Source: Argentina anserina (lineage: Eukaryota > Streptophyta > Magnoliopsida > Rosales > Rosaceae). Taken from it: DNA of 64,000 nt. Positions 10,841 through 23,321 of this stretch are shown here, piece by piece (positions within the stretch are counted from its first letter, which is position 1; each line of letters starts with the position of its first letter). A model generated the notes under the pieces. The model did no database searches. It saw nothing but the letters and a program-made list of their open reading frames with translations, and was not told the DNA's origin. A program made the translations under genes and the position numbers. The DNA is taken from positions 23,820,395 to 23,884,394 of the forward strand of contig NC_065878.1 of assembly GCF_933775445.1 (NCBI RefSeq), in the 5' to 3' direction.

Positions 10841-13194
10841 TCACTGTATAACGGAATTTCGGTGCTCGTTCAAGTAAGCCTCAGCCAAGGCAGTATGTAA
10901 TGCTGCCCCCACGGGAAGGACGCCCTCATCAAGAAAAAAGTAAGGGGAGTGCGGTGAGTGAACTGAACCCAGTTCCTCATTTCTTATTCCAATACTGATC
11001 ATGATTCCAGGAATCAATTCTTGATAGAAAGCAAAGTCTTCGCTTGCCATCACTTTTTTACCAACCTTTACATTCTCAGGACCAAGCAGAAGTTCTGCGA
11101 CCCTATTTACATGTGAATTCAAGCTTTCGTCATTAAAAACAGCAGGGATAGGAGGGAATTCTTCACTTTTCACACCAAAGTATGCAATGCATCTATGCAC
11201 AGCTGCCTGCCCTTCAATAACCTACAAAAATTTCTATATATTTAGGCATCACCAACTTAAAGTCATGCAAATAGCCTAAATAACTTGATTCTTTCTCTGA
11301 AACTTTTGAAACAAGCTAGTTGATCCCCTACATCCAGCAAAAAATTATGTAATAGTAATATGGTGATTATAGTATGCAACATATTCTTTCTACCAAGTCT
11401 AATGGGAAAGGTTAATGCCGCGAACCTCCTTTAATCGCTTCATGAGTTGGTACAAGCCTTCTGTCGTGAGACTCCTCAATGTGCCCCCAAATTCCACATA
11501 ATCTGGAATTACATCAGATGCAGTCCCTCCTCGAACATAAGTGACAGATAGAACCTTCACAAGAAAACTAGCTATTACGATTTTATTGCAATGGAGGTTC
11601 TTGTGTTATTGTTACTGTTATATTGCTCATATGCATATTCAATCAGCTAAAACTTTTTAACTGATCGTTGGTACAAGTTAATGTTGCGCAGAGTCTTGGG
11701 CCAGTAATGGAGCAACTGGATTTAAATCTGAGAAACTGAAAAGGACGATGGCTTTGTCTGAGATTATGTAGATCAAGAATATACAAGTGCTGCTAAAACA
11801 TGTCAAGCAACAGTGCTGTAGCTCGACTTCCCCCATTGACAAATAATGAAAATTTCATCAACATTAAAGCTATTATATGAATTCTATATGGTGTTTTATA
11901 TTTTGGAGAAAGGGACTAACTTGACTTTGGAGGGGATCAGATTCTCTTGAGATGAGTTGCTGCAATGCCAAAATTGCAAAAGAGGCAGCAAGTGTTGGAT
12001 CAGAAGCGAGATGGGGAGCTGCAGCATGCCCCCCTTCACCGACTATCTTTGCTTCAAAGTGGCTTACAGCAGCCAAGTGTGGCCCTGCAATGGATGCTAT
12101 GCTTCCTGTAGGTGTCTCAAAATCGACATGCATCCCAAATATTGCTTCCGCTTCACCAAGGGCTCCTTCTTTTATCATCTTGGCAGCTCCTCTACCTCCC
12201 TCCTCAGCAGGTTGAAAAATAAGTCTAACCGTACCCTTAAACACCATATCAAGAAAAAACGTCTGAATTTAATCAATTTAAAGACTTCATTGATCACATA
12301 TCGCATTCATTGCTCAATTTCCAAAGAAAGAATGAAACTTTGTGCTAAGGCAGACATTCATTTTGGTTGCACGACACAATATTATGAAAGATTTTAACAG
12401 AAACTCGGAAAGACTGCATATTTCACTGATAAACTTTTACAAGTTCAATACACACATATTGAAACTTGTGTGAGTATTGGCATTCATTGCTGCACAACAT
12501 GTCTAATACACTTCAACACAATATTGCATATATTTGTCAATTATATTATGATTACCAACTGAAAAAAAAAAAGATTGGACCTTCTGATCATATTAAGATT
12601 CATTTTGTCAGAATCACATGAAAGTATAGAACTCACAGACCTGAAGTTTCTCTTTTCGTTCACTAAGCAACTTAGCAGCGCCCAAAAGCATAGTGGTATG
12701 AGCATCATGACCACAACCATGCATTTTTCCATCAATCTTACTCTTGTGTTCCCAATCAACAAGCTCCTGTAAACATCAATACACATCCAAAATCGTATCA
12801 GATCACAACAAAAACTAGATTTCCTGATAGCAAAAGGAAAGGTTTCAATTACTTGCATAGGGAGGGCGTCCATGTCAGCCCGAAGAGCCACAACTGGGCC
12901 AGAACCGGACCCAATTTCTGCCACAATACCAGTTTTAGCAATTGGGTATGAGTAAGAGACGCCGAGTCTGTCTAGCTCTCTGCGCAGAAGAGCACTGGTG
13001 TTGTGCTCTTGGAATCTGAGTTCAGGGTTCTCATGGATTTGCCTTCTTATTGAGACCAACCAGTTCTTATCTTTCTGGGCTGCGCTTAGAATTTTTTGTG
13101 CGTTGTTTTGTTCCTGAGTGCCATGGATGACACAAAAGGAAGAAAGAGAGAGATGTAAAACTAGAAGTGAACTGAAAATCGTACCAGGATTCAT
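10841..13194 (-). CDS. IAA-amino acid hydrolase, ILR1-like
   Basis: Five exons on the minus strand (12853-13194, 12641-12766, 11921-12235, 11426-11554, 10841-11221), all GT-AG, giving 430 residues. This is an M20-family amidohydrolase that releases free auxin (or other hormone) from amino-acid conjugates, normally inside the ER. A hydrophobic signal peptide (about residues 1-25) follows the chosen start; an in-frame ATG 60 bases upstream would put a non-hydrophobic leader before it, so it was rejected. All five expected metal ligands are present: Cys132 and His134 in HGCGHD, Glu168 in QPAEEGG, His192 in GMH, and His392 near the C-terminus. The dimerisation lid lies between about 195 and 310. 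The C-terminus (RNSVIQ) carries no KDEL-type ER-retention signal, which many relatives have. Which conjugate it cleaves cannot be told from sequence. Gene structure and family are secure. Confidence 0.95.
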
Positions 13195-13602
13195 ATCATG
13201 AAACTGCTTGTAGTGCTCGGAAATTCCGAGATAGATGATAGCGGTAGCAAACAAATATTGATAGATAAGGCTTGTTGACTAAAATAGAGTAATGATGTTT
13301 GCCAATAAGGTGGTTGTGTTGCGTCCTGAAATTCCAATACTACATATTAATTAGTGTAAAATTTGCTACATTGTTGCTTCTTATTACAAACCTTCAGAAA
13401 AAGTTGACAATTTCATATAAGAAACGTGCAGCAAGTACTGAAGTTCATGAATTTATTTATGGAACAAAAGAACTCAAAATAATTAGCTGCTGAACATAAA
13501 CTCGGTCTGTAAGTAAAGATACTAACCCTATAAGCCTAGCAAAACACCGCTCTCAAAAATTTAGGGGTCTTCGGCCATATGCACGAAGGTCTTCCACCAG
13601 CT
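13195..13602. other. Intergenic region between hydrolase and NAC gene
   Basis: About 400 bases serving as hydrolase promoter and NAC 3' flank. No gene, repeat or RNA was recognised. Confidence 0.5.
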
Positions 13603-16521
13603 TCAAAACTTATGAAATCCCCACATGCTAGCAAATACTATGAACAAAAATGCACCAACAACAAGTCTAAACATTAAGGCAAATGACCAAATAGAGTGGC
13701 CAGCAGGAGAGGCCTTCAAGACAACAGAAGGGACCGTTTTGCCTATCAAAATGCTGCCCATTGATGTGATATTTGGTGTTGCGGAAATAGTCTGGCTACT
13801 TGACTCAACTATGAGCGTCTCCAGGGGTTCATCCAAAGCATTACCAGCAACGCAAGCAGCATCATAACTAGTTTTTTTTTCTGAATCTCTTGTCTCCTGC
13901 AAGCAGCATTAAAAGGATTATCAACCCCTGAACAAAGCTCAACAGATTTTGACATTGTTTGCGCTTCTCACCTCCACAGTAATTAGTTTTCTTTCATAGT
14001 CTTCTGGTGTATAATGCATGTCTTTAGACATATTCCTGCACTGAATTGATCCTATTTGAAGTTTACTTTGATACATTATTCTTCTTGGTGCTTCACCCTG
14101 TGTCATAATACTCTGTCTCAAGGTGCTAGTAGGGGGTGTTTGGCGAGTCATAAACCTAATTCCAGTGCCAGAATCAGAACTAAGTACATTTGGATGATTA
14201 CTTGATACCTCGACCTTTGAGGATACTTCTGCAATGAAAAAAAAGAGGCAAGCATCAACTTCATAACATTCATTGAGTAGAAAACTAGTACATCTTCCAG
14301 AATCATTGATGCCAATATCAGAAAATATACCATAATTTTGTGGGGCAGTTGCAATCTGCATGCGACCCTTTCTGTCGATATCACCCTCCGACCAAACAGG
14401 GGTTTGAACCTCAGCCATGTACTATATAAGATGAGAACAATGAAAATTAATTTTCGAGATAGTTATTTACAAGAACATTGCACAGAAATAAAATCTTTGT
14501 GGTATATTCCATACCCTAAAAAATGTCAGGTCAAAGGCTTTTAAAGGCCATAAATGAAAAAAAAAATTAGGTTGAAAAGCTTCTACTTACCAGTAATTCA
14601 TTCAGTTTTGCGCCTGTATTATTGCATGATCCGTAGTTCTTAATGGGGACAACATTCTTAGTCTCACTTTCAATTGCAGAACTTATCTGATCCAAATCTT
14701 CAAATGAGCACTCCTCCGAACTGTTGAATATTGTGCTCAGGAACTCAGATATTTCTGCATCTTGCTCATTGCTGTCATTTGGAAACTGCAACCCTTTATG
14801 ATCATTGCTTAAGCCATTGCTGTCAGTGTAACAATGCTCCAGATCCATCTGTGAGTGCAAGGGGGAAAATAGTGGCTCATCCTGGGGTTCATAAAATCTG
14901 TTTAAATATTCCTCGAGTGGCAGATCCAGTTGACCAGGTCCATCATAATCATTGCAGCTGTTGCTGGGGCACTCACTAATTGGTAGAGGGTCTGATGCCA
15001 TCCCATAACAATTATCGGTAATAGTACATTCTACTCTAGTAGGAAGCCTTTCAGGTTGCATTTGGCATGATGGTGATGGCGATGGTGATGGTGGAACCAG
15101 TGATTGAGCAGACTGCGTGTCTTCAAGAGGAGATTTTGCAACACTAGGTGAGGACACAGCTGGTTCAGTTTCATCACAGTTTGAAATTTCAATACTCTCA
15201 TCATGTTTTTTAAACAGGCGACAAAGGACAAATGGACTCTGCACAGTAGAACAACATCTCATTAGTACTATTGAACATCAAGTTATCATGCATTGCAGGT
15301 CAGTGATCTGTGCATGTGTGTGGTCGATATGTGATAAAATACAATGCCACATAGATCTGCACTCTTGAACTATCTAAAGAATTTCCAGAGAGAAAGTTGC
15401 CTAATTTGAGTAATTTCTCTTCAAATATACACAAGTAAAGGTTTAGACTTGTCAACTTTCTTACTACTTAGAACCCATCCAAATTCATACCAACAAACTT
15501 AACATACTTTATGTTTCACTGACATCAACTCTGAACTCCACTGGAGATCATGAAGACTATTTTTTTTCTTTATCGTCTCTTGAGGCCGCATTTCCTCCAT
15601 TCATAAAAATAAAAAAAAGGTTCATACAATCCTTACATCCCTACCAACAATTCCTCATTCAATGAACCATATCACCAACTGGACACGAAGCCATCTCTAC
15701 ACCATAGACATACACGATTTCACTAGATACAGGCTTAATTAGATTCCTGCTAAATTATACCATTTGACATGTCACCGGTTTACTCAAACTGTGACCTTTA
15801 ATCTAAGACAGTGGAATTTAACTATGCTCAAAACAAGTAAAATGCTCGGATGATAACCAATCAGACAGCTCTTATACAAGGTGAAGAAAAAACCAACCTG
15901 GCCAGGATTACTGCCATCAAGCTCCTGCTGCGTAGCACGGTACTCGTGCATAACCCAATTAGTCCTCTTACCCTTGGGAGCACGCCCGGTATGGAAGACC
16001 AGTGTCTTCTTCATTCCAACCAAGTTCACTCCAGACTTGATTCTACGATCCTTACCAGTAGCCTTCCAGTACCCTGCACTTGTAGCCCTGTTCAACCTGA
16101 ACCCATTCGGGTACTTCTTGTCCTGCGGGCAGAAGAAGAACCACTCCGGATCCTGAGTTTGTATCACCGATAAATCTGCATAAACAAACAAACAAAAAAA
16201 CACAAATCTCTCAACATTAAGCCCGAAACTAAAATGATAATTCAAATAATTGCAATAAGAAATTACTACCTAAACACACCAGCGGCTGTAACCTCAGTAA
16301 TTAATCTCTTTCATCCTAATAAAAACAATTACATTTTGATATCGAAAAAACTCACCAGGTAAATCCCAAGGCTCCCATTTGCAAACATCAATCTCCCGGA
16401 TAACGCTGACTTGCTTATCATGCCCATTAATCTTGGACCTCAGATAAAAATCGATAAGCTCCTCATCCGTCGGCCGGAATCTGAACCCCAGCGGCAGCGA
16501 CGACAGCGACTCCACTCCCAT
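13603..16521 (-). CDS. Membrane-tethered NAC transcription factor (NTL type)
   Basis: Five exons on the minus strand (16356-16521, 15898-16175, 14591-15238, 13972-14421, 13603-13896) give 611 residues. The N-terminal NAC domain (about 9-155) shows [21 protein letters not shown], the [15 protein letters not shown] block, [10 protein letters not shown] and VMHEYR, the usual DNA-binding subdomains A to E. A long acidic, Ser-rich activation region follows. The last 30 residues form one hydrophobic segment (about 583-609), the hallmark of NTL proteins, which are held in ER or plasma membrane and released by proteolysis under stress to enter the nucleus. In-frame ATGs also exist at 16527, 16533 and 16560; 16521 (MGVES) was preferred by analogy with the family. 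Exon 4 contains a possible 57-base in-frame cryptic intron. A TATA-like TATAAAA lies about 180 bases upstream. Identity is firm; the exact paralogue is not. Confidence 0.93.
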
Positions 16522-18590
16522 GTCCATCACCATATCAATAAAAATGAAAAGCCAAATCACTATGTCAAAAGAGATTGCTCAGATTGGGGATTTAGGGATT
16601 CAGGTCTGGCCCGTTCAACTTTTTTTTTGTTTGTTATTTTTTGGTTCAGTGATGAAAAGAGAACTGGAAAACTCAGCTCTGGAGTTTTAGTGGGCTTTGC
16701 TTTTATACTCGCCCAAAGCCGCGTTTAAATTTCCCGAGTAAATCTAGGGGCGGGCGTAACACCCCGAGTTGTGGTTACAATTTCGATACTGCCACTGTGG
16801 GGGTAATGGTTTAGAGGATAGGGTGTGGTGCTGTGGTGTGGTGTAGATGTGGTTTTGGATGGGGAGGAAGGGTGGAATAGACAATTGACGAAGCGTCGTA
16901 ACGAAGGCAACGCGGGGCGGAAGGTTAAAAGGAAGTAAGCCAATGATGTACGGACACGTAGGGAATAGTGCGCTTACCTGGTAGGTGGGGTCGCCGCGTT
17001 GATTCCAGGTGTCTTTTTTTATTAAATTATTCCAGGTGTCGGGCTCTGGCTTTACATGGAGTTTCATTTTTCTATTTTTGTTTATGTGAGGTCAACTCAC
17101 AATCTATTTTATTCAGTTTTGTTTTATTGAAATACTGTAATATCCTGAATGAAATTACTATGATAGATAATAAGTTGCTTAAATTTGTAATTTATTTTAT
17201 TTATTTCACAAAACACATCATTAACATATCTATATATACATATTAAATAGTTAAAATTAAAACTAATGAAAATATTAAAACCCTTATACTTATATAATAT
17301 TGTTAAATTGAATAACGTGTTTTTGTTTTTTTGTTGGGATTTAGACTTCAATATAATTGAAATTGTTTTCTTAGCTGATATTTTTAACTTTACTATATTA
17401 TACTATTAATATACGTACAAAGGATAAAACTACGTTATGTGATCTTATTTTATTTTTACAAAACATAGTTACATGTAGTAGTAATTGTAAGTTTTTTTTT
17501 CTTAATAGAGATTGTCAAAATTAATCTGAACAAAGTAAGTTTAGAATTGAAAAGAATTGTGCAATGTAAGAATAGAATGTAGGATGAATAAAGCAAGCTT
17601 AAAATTGAAAAAAAAATTATGTTGGGTGAACAAAATATTATTGAAAAATAAGAAATTTAGGTATTATAATTAAGTGAATAAAGTAATTGAAAAATAGAAA
17701 AAATATACGTAGAAAACGTGACAATAGATACACTCTTTTTGTTTTCGTTTCTATTTTAGTGGTGTGATTAGATATTTTGAACGTGAGGTGACCCGAAGAC
17801 AAGAAAAAGGAGATGGTAACTGATAGCCCCATTGCGATTTTCGGTCATATTCCACACTCCAAGTAATTATTCGAGAATAAATAAAATTGATAAAGTATTT
17901 TGCTTGAGAATGTTTGTGTAATACCTCATGAGATCGTTTGAAAAGATTTTTTAGTCAGTACGACTTATAAAACTATGACCGATAGATAGATGAAATGAAA
18001 TAGAAATAAGAGTTCCTCAACTTTCTCAAGTCGGCTTAATGTTGCTAACTAAATCTTTTGATATTCACATAATGCCTCAAGAAATGTTGATGCTTAGTAT
18101 AGTATCAGATAGATGATTGAGCTTTGAATTAGGAATCCACGTACTTTATAATTTCTGATTACCCTCCACCTTATCTGCTTAGTATATTCATCAATCTAGT
18201 TAGGATTTAAGCTTTTGAATGCTTTGTTTTTCCCATTAGGGTTCCAAAATATTCCCCACCTTTTGGCCTTTTGCCTCGTATTTTCTCTTGTGGTACGATG
18301 TGCGTCTCGTTCATTTTAATACCGATTAGTGTGAACATAATGAAAAAAGAGGTGAATAAAGCTTTGGTAATGTGCATATTAATACCTAATTAGGTGTGGA
18401 AAGTAATTTTAAAATTCTGAAGGGGACGGGAATTAGACAGTTAGTGGGTATACGTTACTTTCTGGTAAAGCTAATTTGGTAATCAAATCGTCCTTGTTGC
18501 TAACATTCCACATGCAAAAGCCAGAAAGGAAAAAAAAAAAAAAGGAGTGAAAACTAATCATACACTAGACTTCACCCTTATCACGTATTA
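16522..18590. other. Intergenic region upstream of NAC gene
   Basis: Contains the NAC promoter and then more than 1.5 kb of very AT-rich sequence (about 17050-18000) without recognisable genes. No repeat family was identified in the AT-rich part. Confidence 0.5.
16701..16707 (-). promoter_or_regulatory. TATA box of the NAC gene
   Basis: TATAAAA on the minus strand, about 180 bases upstream of the chosen start codon. Positional inference. Confidence 0.45.
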
Positions 18591-18598
18591 TTCATCCT

Positions 18599-18804
18599 CA
18601 GGGCCGGCCCTGAGAGATTCAAGGCCCGGTGCAGGAAAAAAAATGGGCGACAATTTACATAAATTTCACAGATTTTGAAAAAAAAAATAAGTCATTTTAC
18701 ACCAAATTCTTATAAAAAATGGGCCTTTTTATACTAAGCATTTTAGCTGATTTTTCTGGGCCCAGTGCGGGTGCACAGCCTGCCCTCCCTCAAGGCCGGC
18801 CCTG
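18599..18804. mobile_element. hAT-type MITE with perfect 8-bp target duplication
   Basis: A 206-bp element whose ends are inverted repeats: left end CAGGGCCGGCCCTGAG, right end (minus strand) CAGGGCCGGCCTTGAG. It is flanked on both sides by the same 8 bases, TTCATCCT (18591-18598 and 18805-18812). An 8-bp duplication and CAGGGCCGG-type termini are typical of hAT superfamily transposons. The interior has no coding capacity, so the copy is non-autonomous. The sharp termini and perfect duplication suggest a fairly recent insertion. Confidence 0.93.
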
Positions 18805-18812
18805 TTCATCCT

Positions 18813-20445
18813 CCACTTTAAACTATCTTTAAGCTATTTAATTTGTGCATCATGCAACAAAAAACAAAAAGGGAAGCTGATTGACATTAAGCTCTGGCAA
18901 GGAAAATTCGGCAAAATTAACTTTGCCCGTTAACTGATCGAGTCCTCAAAATTAGCTTTGCAATCTTTCGATACTTTGAAAATTTGTATACATGCATGGA
19001 GGATTACGTACTATTTTCATATCAGAATTTTATTGTATTTCAACAATACACAATCACTTTGCAATCGTTTGATAATTAGGCAAGGTTTACGAGCGGGTGC
19101 TTCCCAAAACATGGCCATTGAAGTTTCAAACACTTCTAGACGAGGAGAGTTCTTCAGTAGCTTCATGATCAGTCCAATCTTAGAATTGAGCACCGGATTT
19201 AAATTACCAGGACTATGTATACCCAAATGGGTATTCTTTGAACATGGCCGGGCATATCATCGATCAGAGAGCCCCTCTGCACCTTTTGGAGACTGAAATT
19301 AAAGATCAGTTAGCATGTTAAAAGAAAATTTAGTACAATGCTGCAATTTTGGATACGAATAAACAAATTCTAGCAACATGAGCATACCAAATAATCATCA
19401 AGATCGAGTTTTAGGTCTTTCACACCGGAGAGATACGGAAGAGAGCGAAATAAGCGATCGCGGCGTTTCACAAATTAATGTTTGCCTAATATATGCAAGC
19501 CTTTTGAAGCGAGTTTGCATCGCACAAGTAGTACTCATTGGAGAAGTCACCATCATAGACAAAATCTGTCAAGTTAGGCCCGAAAATCGCCATCCCGGCA
19601 GCCATGGGGATTAGTATTACCGTGTAATAGAAAACAGACTCGCAAATATGGTACAGAAATATATAACACGCAGTGACCCTAGATACCTATTCAACTTTGA
19701 TCCTATTTTAGCAAGCCATGTCTTTAGGTTTAGCTTGTGTTTTGAGGTCAGAGAGAATTCGACTCTGTGATGAATTTTACTTACATGTAGGCTTAAAGCT
19801 CTGCTGAAAGAGTCAGCTACCTCTTAATCAATAAATGATAACGTCACGATGAAGATGGCTTCCTATTCTTTAAGATTGTGACTAATGTCTTCTGATTTGA
19901 TCAGCCCTGCAAATTCAAACTAAACCAATATGTAAACTCTTGCTCCTTTTAAATTAGTAAGCAAAATCGTTTACAATGTGATTGTGTGGATATACAAGGA
20001 AACCTGATGTGTTAAAAATCATCATGCAACAAGAGAAGCCTACATATATGCACAGCTACAACTCTGCATTTGACTATACATATATGTACAGCTACAACTC
20101 TGCATTAGACTATACATATATGTACAGCTACACACTATCTTAATGTTATTCTTTGCTAGCTTCCTTTTCTCACATTGAGGCAGAATGGAATCCTGCATTT
20201 TTGGACTGCTAGTTCTATTTAGCAGGCTGCAGATCGGGGATTCCTGTGATAATGTGTTTGTTGGCACTGATGGCAGTCAAAAAGGTTCTTAAAATGGTAC
20301 AGGCCGACGCAGCATCAACATGCAAGTTGATCAGACTTATGCTCCACTCCAACAAGCTGGCTGCAAGGTCGACTCAAATCAATTAGATCGTTTATAGACA
20401 GACTGGTCTTGATGTCAAAGTTCTGCTCCACTTTTCAGTTAGGAC
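18813..20445. other. Intergenic region with unassigned open frames and a minisatellite
   Basis: On the minus strand two short protein-like stretches occur (about 19017-19290 and 19490-19605, the latter beginning MAAGMAIFGP), but they are interrupted by stops and belong to no family I recognise. A 36-bp minisatellite lies at 20042-20140. The right end is the 3' flank of the calcium-binding phosphodiesterase-like gene. Confidence 0.4.
20042..20140. repeat. 36-bp minisatellite, about 2.7 copies
   Basis: Three tandem starts of ACATATATG(C/T)ACAGCTACA at 20042, 20078 and 20114 give a period of 36 bases; the last copy is partial. Copies differ by only one or two bases. The period is a multiple of three, which creates a 12-residue repeat on the minus strand, but there is no sign it is coding. 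Confidence 0.85.
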
Positions 20446-23321
20446 TCAAGGGATCATCTGAGGGCATGGCATTCTTATCGGTGAGAAAACTACGGTGAGT
20501 CGTGCATGATCAGAAAGAGAGTAGTCTTCAGGCCACGTTCCCTTCTCCACTTCAGGAGGAAAAAGAACTGCATTTTTTACACTGAAACCAATTGCTTGCT
20601 CCTGAATACCATTGGAGCCAACATCCCAGATCTCATTATCACCATCAGTTAGATTCCAAATTCGCTGCTGCAAGGCCAATAATCTCAGTCAATATTAAAA
20701 TTTGAAATATATTGATTACTTAAAAGCCTAAGCCAACTGACTCCAGGAAGTAGAATGGAATGTGGAGATGCATAGAAGACATAAAGCCGAGATACATTCA
20801 TTCAACATAGTTTTACCTGAAACCCTTTGTAATCAAGAATACCATTGCCATCTATGTCTGCTTGAACCCACAAGTCCTTGGTCTCTTCAAGGCTAAGTCC
20901 ATGGCAATGACCAGTCAAATTAAGCTGCATAATATGAATCATCCCAGGTACATTAACAAACAGGCGGAAATTACTTTGAGAGCAACAGAAAAGTAGAGAT
21001 AAGAAACTCAGTTATAATCGACATCACACCTGTCGGAGGGCTTCACAGAAGCCAGAATAGGTAATGTAATCACCAGGGTTGTCAGCCTTCAAAAAGGCAA
21101 AGGCATCACTTTCTGTCAGTGAAGCTCGTCGTAGTAGATACTGAAAATGTCAAAAATTGAACATAAGAGACTGAAAAAAAGGATACTAAGTTTCAAACTT
21201 TCAATAACGACTGGAAGTAATAAATTCAATCTTTAAAAGATATACACAATACAACTGAGAAGAGTGTATATGATCAAAATATTAAGTTGCTGACCTTGAA
21301 CATGCCAAATACCGCTTCGCTCCAACTTGTTTTTAGTAGCTTCCGATAACTATTTGGGTTCAGAAGCCATATAAAGTCAACCCCACATATGTTTCCCCGA
21401 TGGTTTCGGTGGCTAACCCACTGCAGGAAGAATGAAAAACGTTAATTACAGGCAAAACAAGACTAATCAGATTATTTGGGTTAAAATTGGACACTGACCT
21501 TGTGTGCATCTGCATCGGTGTAATGATGAGCAGTATCATAAGAAGAAACAAACCCCTGGGACCTAAGAAACTTGTAAACATGTCCACGTTTGCTTCCATT
21601 CCAGTCACCACAGAGAATGATGGGCATGGGGTTAAGGTTGTTCTCTTTTTGATAAGATTCCACATATTTTAGGATTTTGTACACCTATAATGAGGGGAAA
21701 AAAATTGTAGTCAGAGGATTGCACCCTGAGGTACGAGTAATAACTATAAGTCTATAATGACATTGCTTGTCATTAAATAGAAGAGTATGAAATGGATGAA
21801 AAAGTTACCTGATGCAATCGTACAATACACAAACTTGAATCATGAGGAAATAACAAATGGGTATTCACAATAAGCATTTCCTGCCGAATATCGTTGTATC
21901 GAAACTGTGAAACTGGGGAAGCTAATTCAACATGTAACAACTGAGCAACACGATCTCCACAATCGTTGAAGTGCACTTCTTGATAATTTAGAACTCTAAA
22001 GTAGTCCTTATGCACTGCAGTCAGCAAACCTGCACAGAGCGGAGGAAACAACTTAAGCTAATGTATAATGGCCTAACGGGGTGTCTGTATTTCAGATTCA
22101 GTGATGATTATAGTATGACATTCCCACAAAGATTAAACCGCTGTGGCAATAGATTACTCTTAAATAAGAACATACTGAATCAGCTAAGTTTAAGGCGCCA
22201 ATGTTAACAAGTGTAATCAGTTCTATGTCTAACCAAAGAAAAGATATTACTTTCAAACGCTTTCTTCCTCTCTCATTTTTGGGTCAGTTGGTCAACATCA
22301 TTGAAGCAAACAGTTTCTTCATAATCCAACAAAAACCAATTTTTCTTCAAGTCTTAAAATTAATTAACTTCATTCAATAATTTTATCCATCTCAGCTATG
22401 TTTTTTCTAAATTTCTCTAATCAATAACAGATGATAGTCATCGTTAGAACTTTCCAACAAAACAAGCACTAAATAAGTTTCAAAAAAATCTACAAATCAT
22501 ATAAAATGGGATGTGCAATGCTAAGTATATTACAATGACAGAAGATATACCATCACCGCGGTTGTTGGTTCTTCCCAGCTTAAAATTGATATAACCAGCA
22601 TCACCAAGTCTCTTCTCATAAATGTCCACAAGCTCTTCATTCCCAACCCAGAACTCCTGTCAACACCAAAGAGAAAGAGAGACATATTCACCATGTTAGT
22701 AGTAGGCCATCAAAAGGGTATGATGCTCTGATCCTATTCCAACAATCCATCCAAGGCTTGAGAAACACAAACCTGAAGACAAATAATGGAAGATCTCTCA
22801 GCCAATAAACAATCCAGAATCATGTGATTCCTAGAAAGCCAATAAGCTCTGTGATCGCTTTCTCTGCAATCTGGGTCCTATCGAAACGCAACAACAATTA
22901 GAACCCATATTAGCAACAAGTCATTCAAAAGGATTCGAATTCAGACTGCCCCATTATAAAGTTAATCCCATAAATGTATACAAAACAAATACCAGGCAAA
23001 ACGAACATCACCCATTACCAAATTATTGATCATCAATGAAAAAAAGAGACAAGCTTTCAGTACCCATTAAGAATATGATTGAAAGTAGCATGAAAGATTA
23101 AAGCTTTTTCTGCAACGAAATTAAAAAATATATGAACTTATACTGATGAAACGGGAATGAATAGTGTACAATACCTCGTGGCTTAGGCGCTTGTAGATTG
23201 GAGCGAGTATGTTGAATGTGGTGCAGGTAATGGAAGGCTGTTGATCATGGCCATCTTTCATGGAAGAAGCAATAGCATAGCTTCCATTTCTAGAAACCCT
23301 ACTCTTCATCATCTTCGTCAT
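20446..23321 (-). CDS. Calcium-binding endonuclease/exonuclease/phosphatase family protein
   Basis: Nine exons on the minus strand (23175-23321, 22773-22877, 22551-22656, 21809-22029, 21499-21684, 21295-21420, 21030-21140, 20817-20924, 20446-20667), all GT-AG, give 443 residues. The N-terminal EEP fold resembles CCR4-type deadenylases and other metal-dependent phosphodiesterases: TCTTFNIL, the metal ligand Glu85 in LQEFW, VNTHL, and CGDWN. Two EF-hand-like segments are inserted: a degenerate one (about residues 297-333) and a canonical loop DIDGNGILDYKGF (357-369). The EEP domain then closes with SDHARLTVVF, carrying the catalytic Asp-His. This EEP-plus-EF-hand layout matches the plant family annotated as uncharacterised calcium-binding protein At1g02270-like. 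The substrate is unknown to me. A TATA-like element lies about 50 bases upstream. Several Met codons near the start (1, 4, 5) leave the exact start open. Confidence 0.93.

Noticed and set aside
13195..13254. Upstream in-frame ATG adding 20 residues to the IAA-amino acid hydrolase
   Set aside because: It would bury the signal peptide behind a non-hydrophobic leader, unlike family members.
19017..19614. Protein-like fragments on both strands near 19 kb
   Set aside because: Interrupted by stops, not joinable by clear splice sites and not assignable to any family; mentioned only in the intergenic description.
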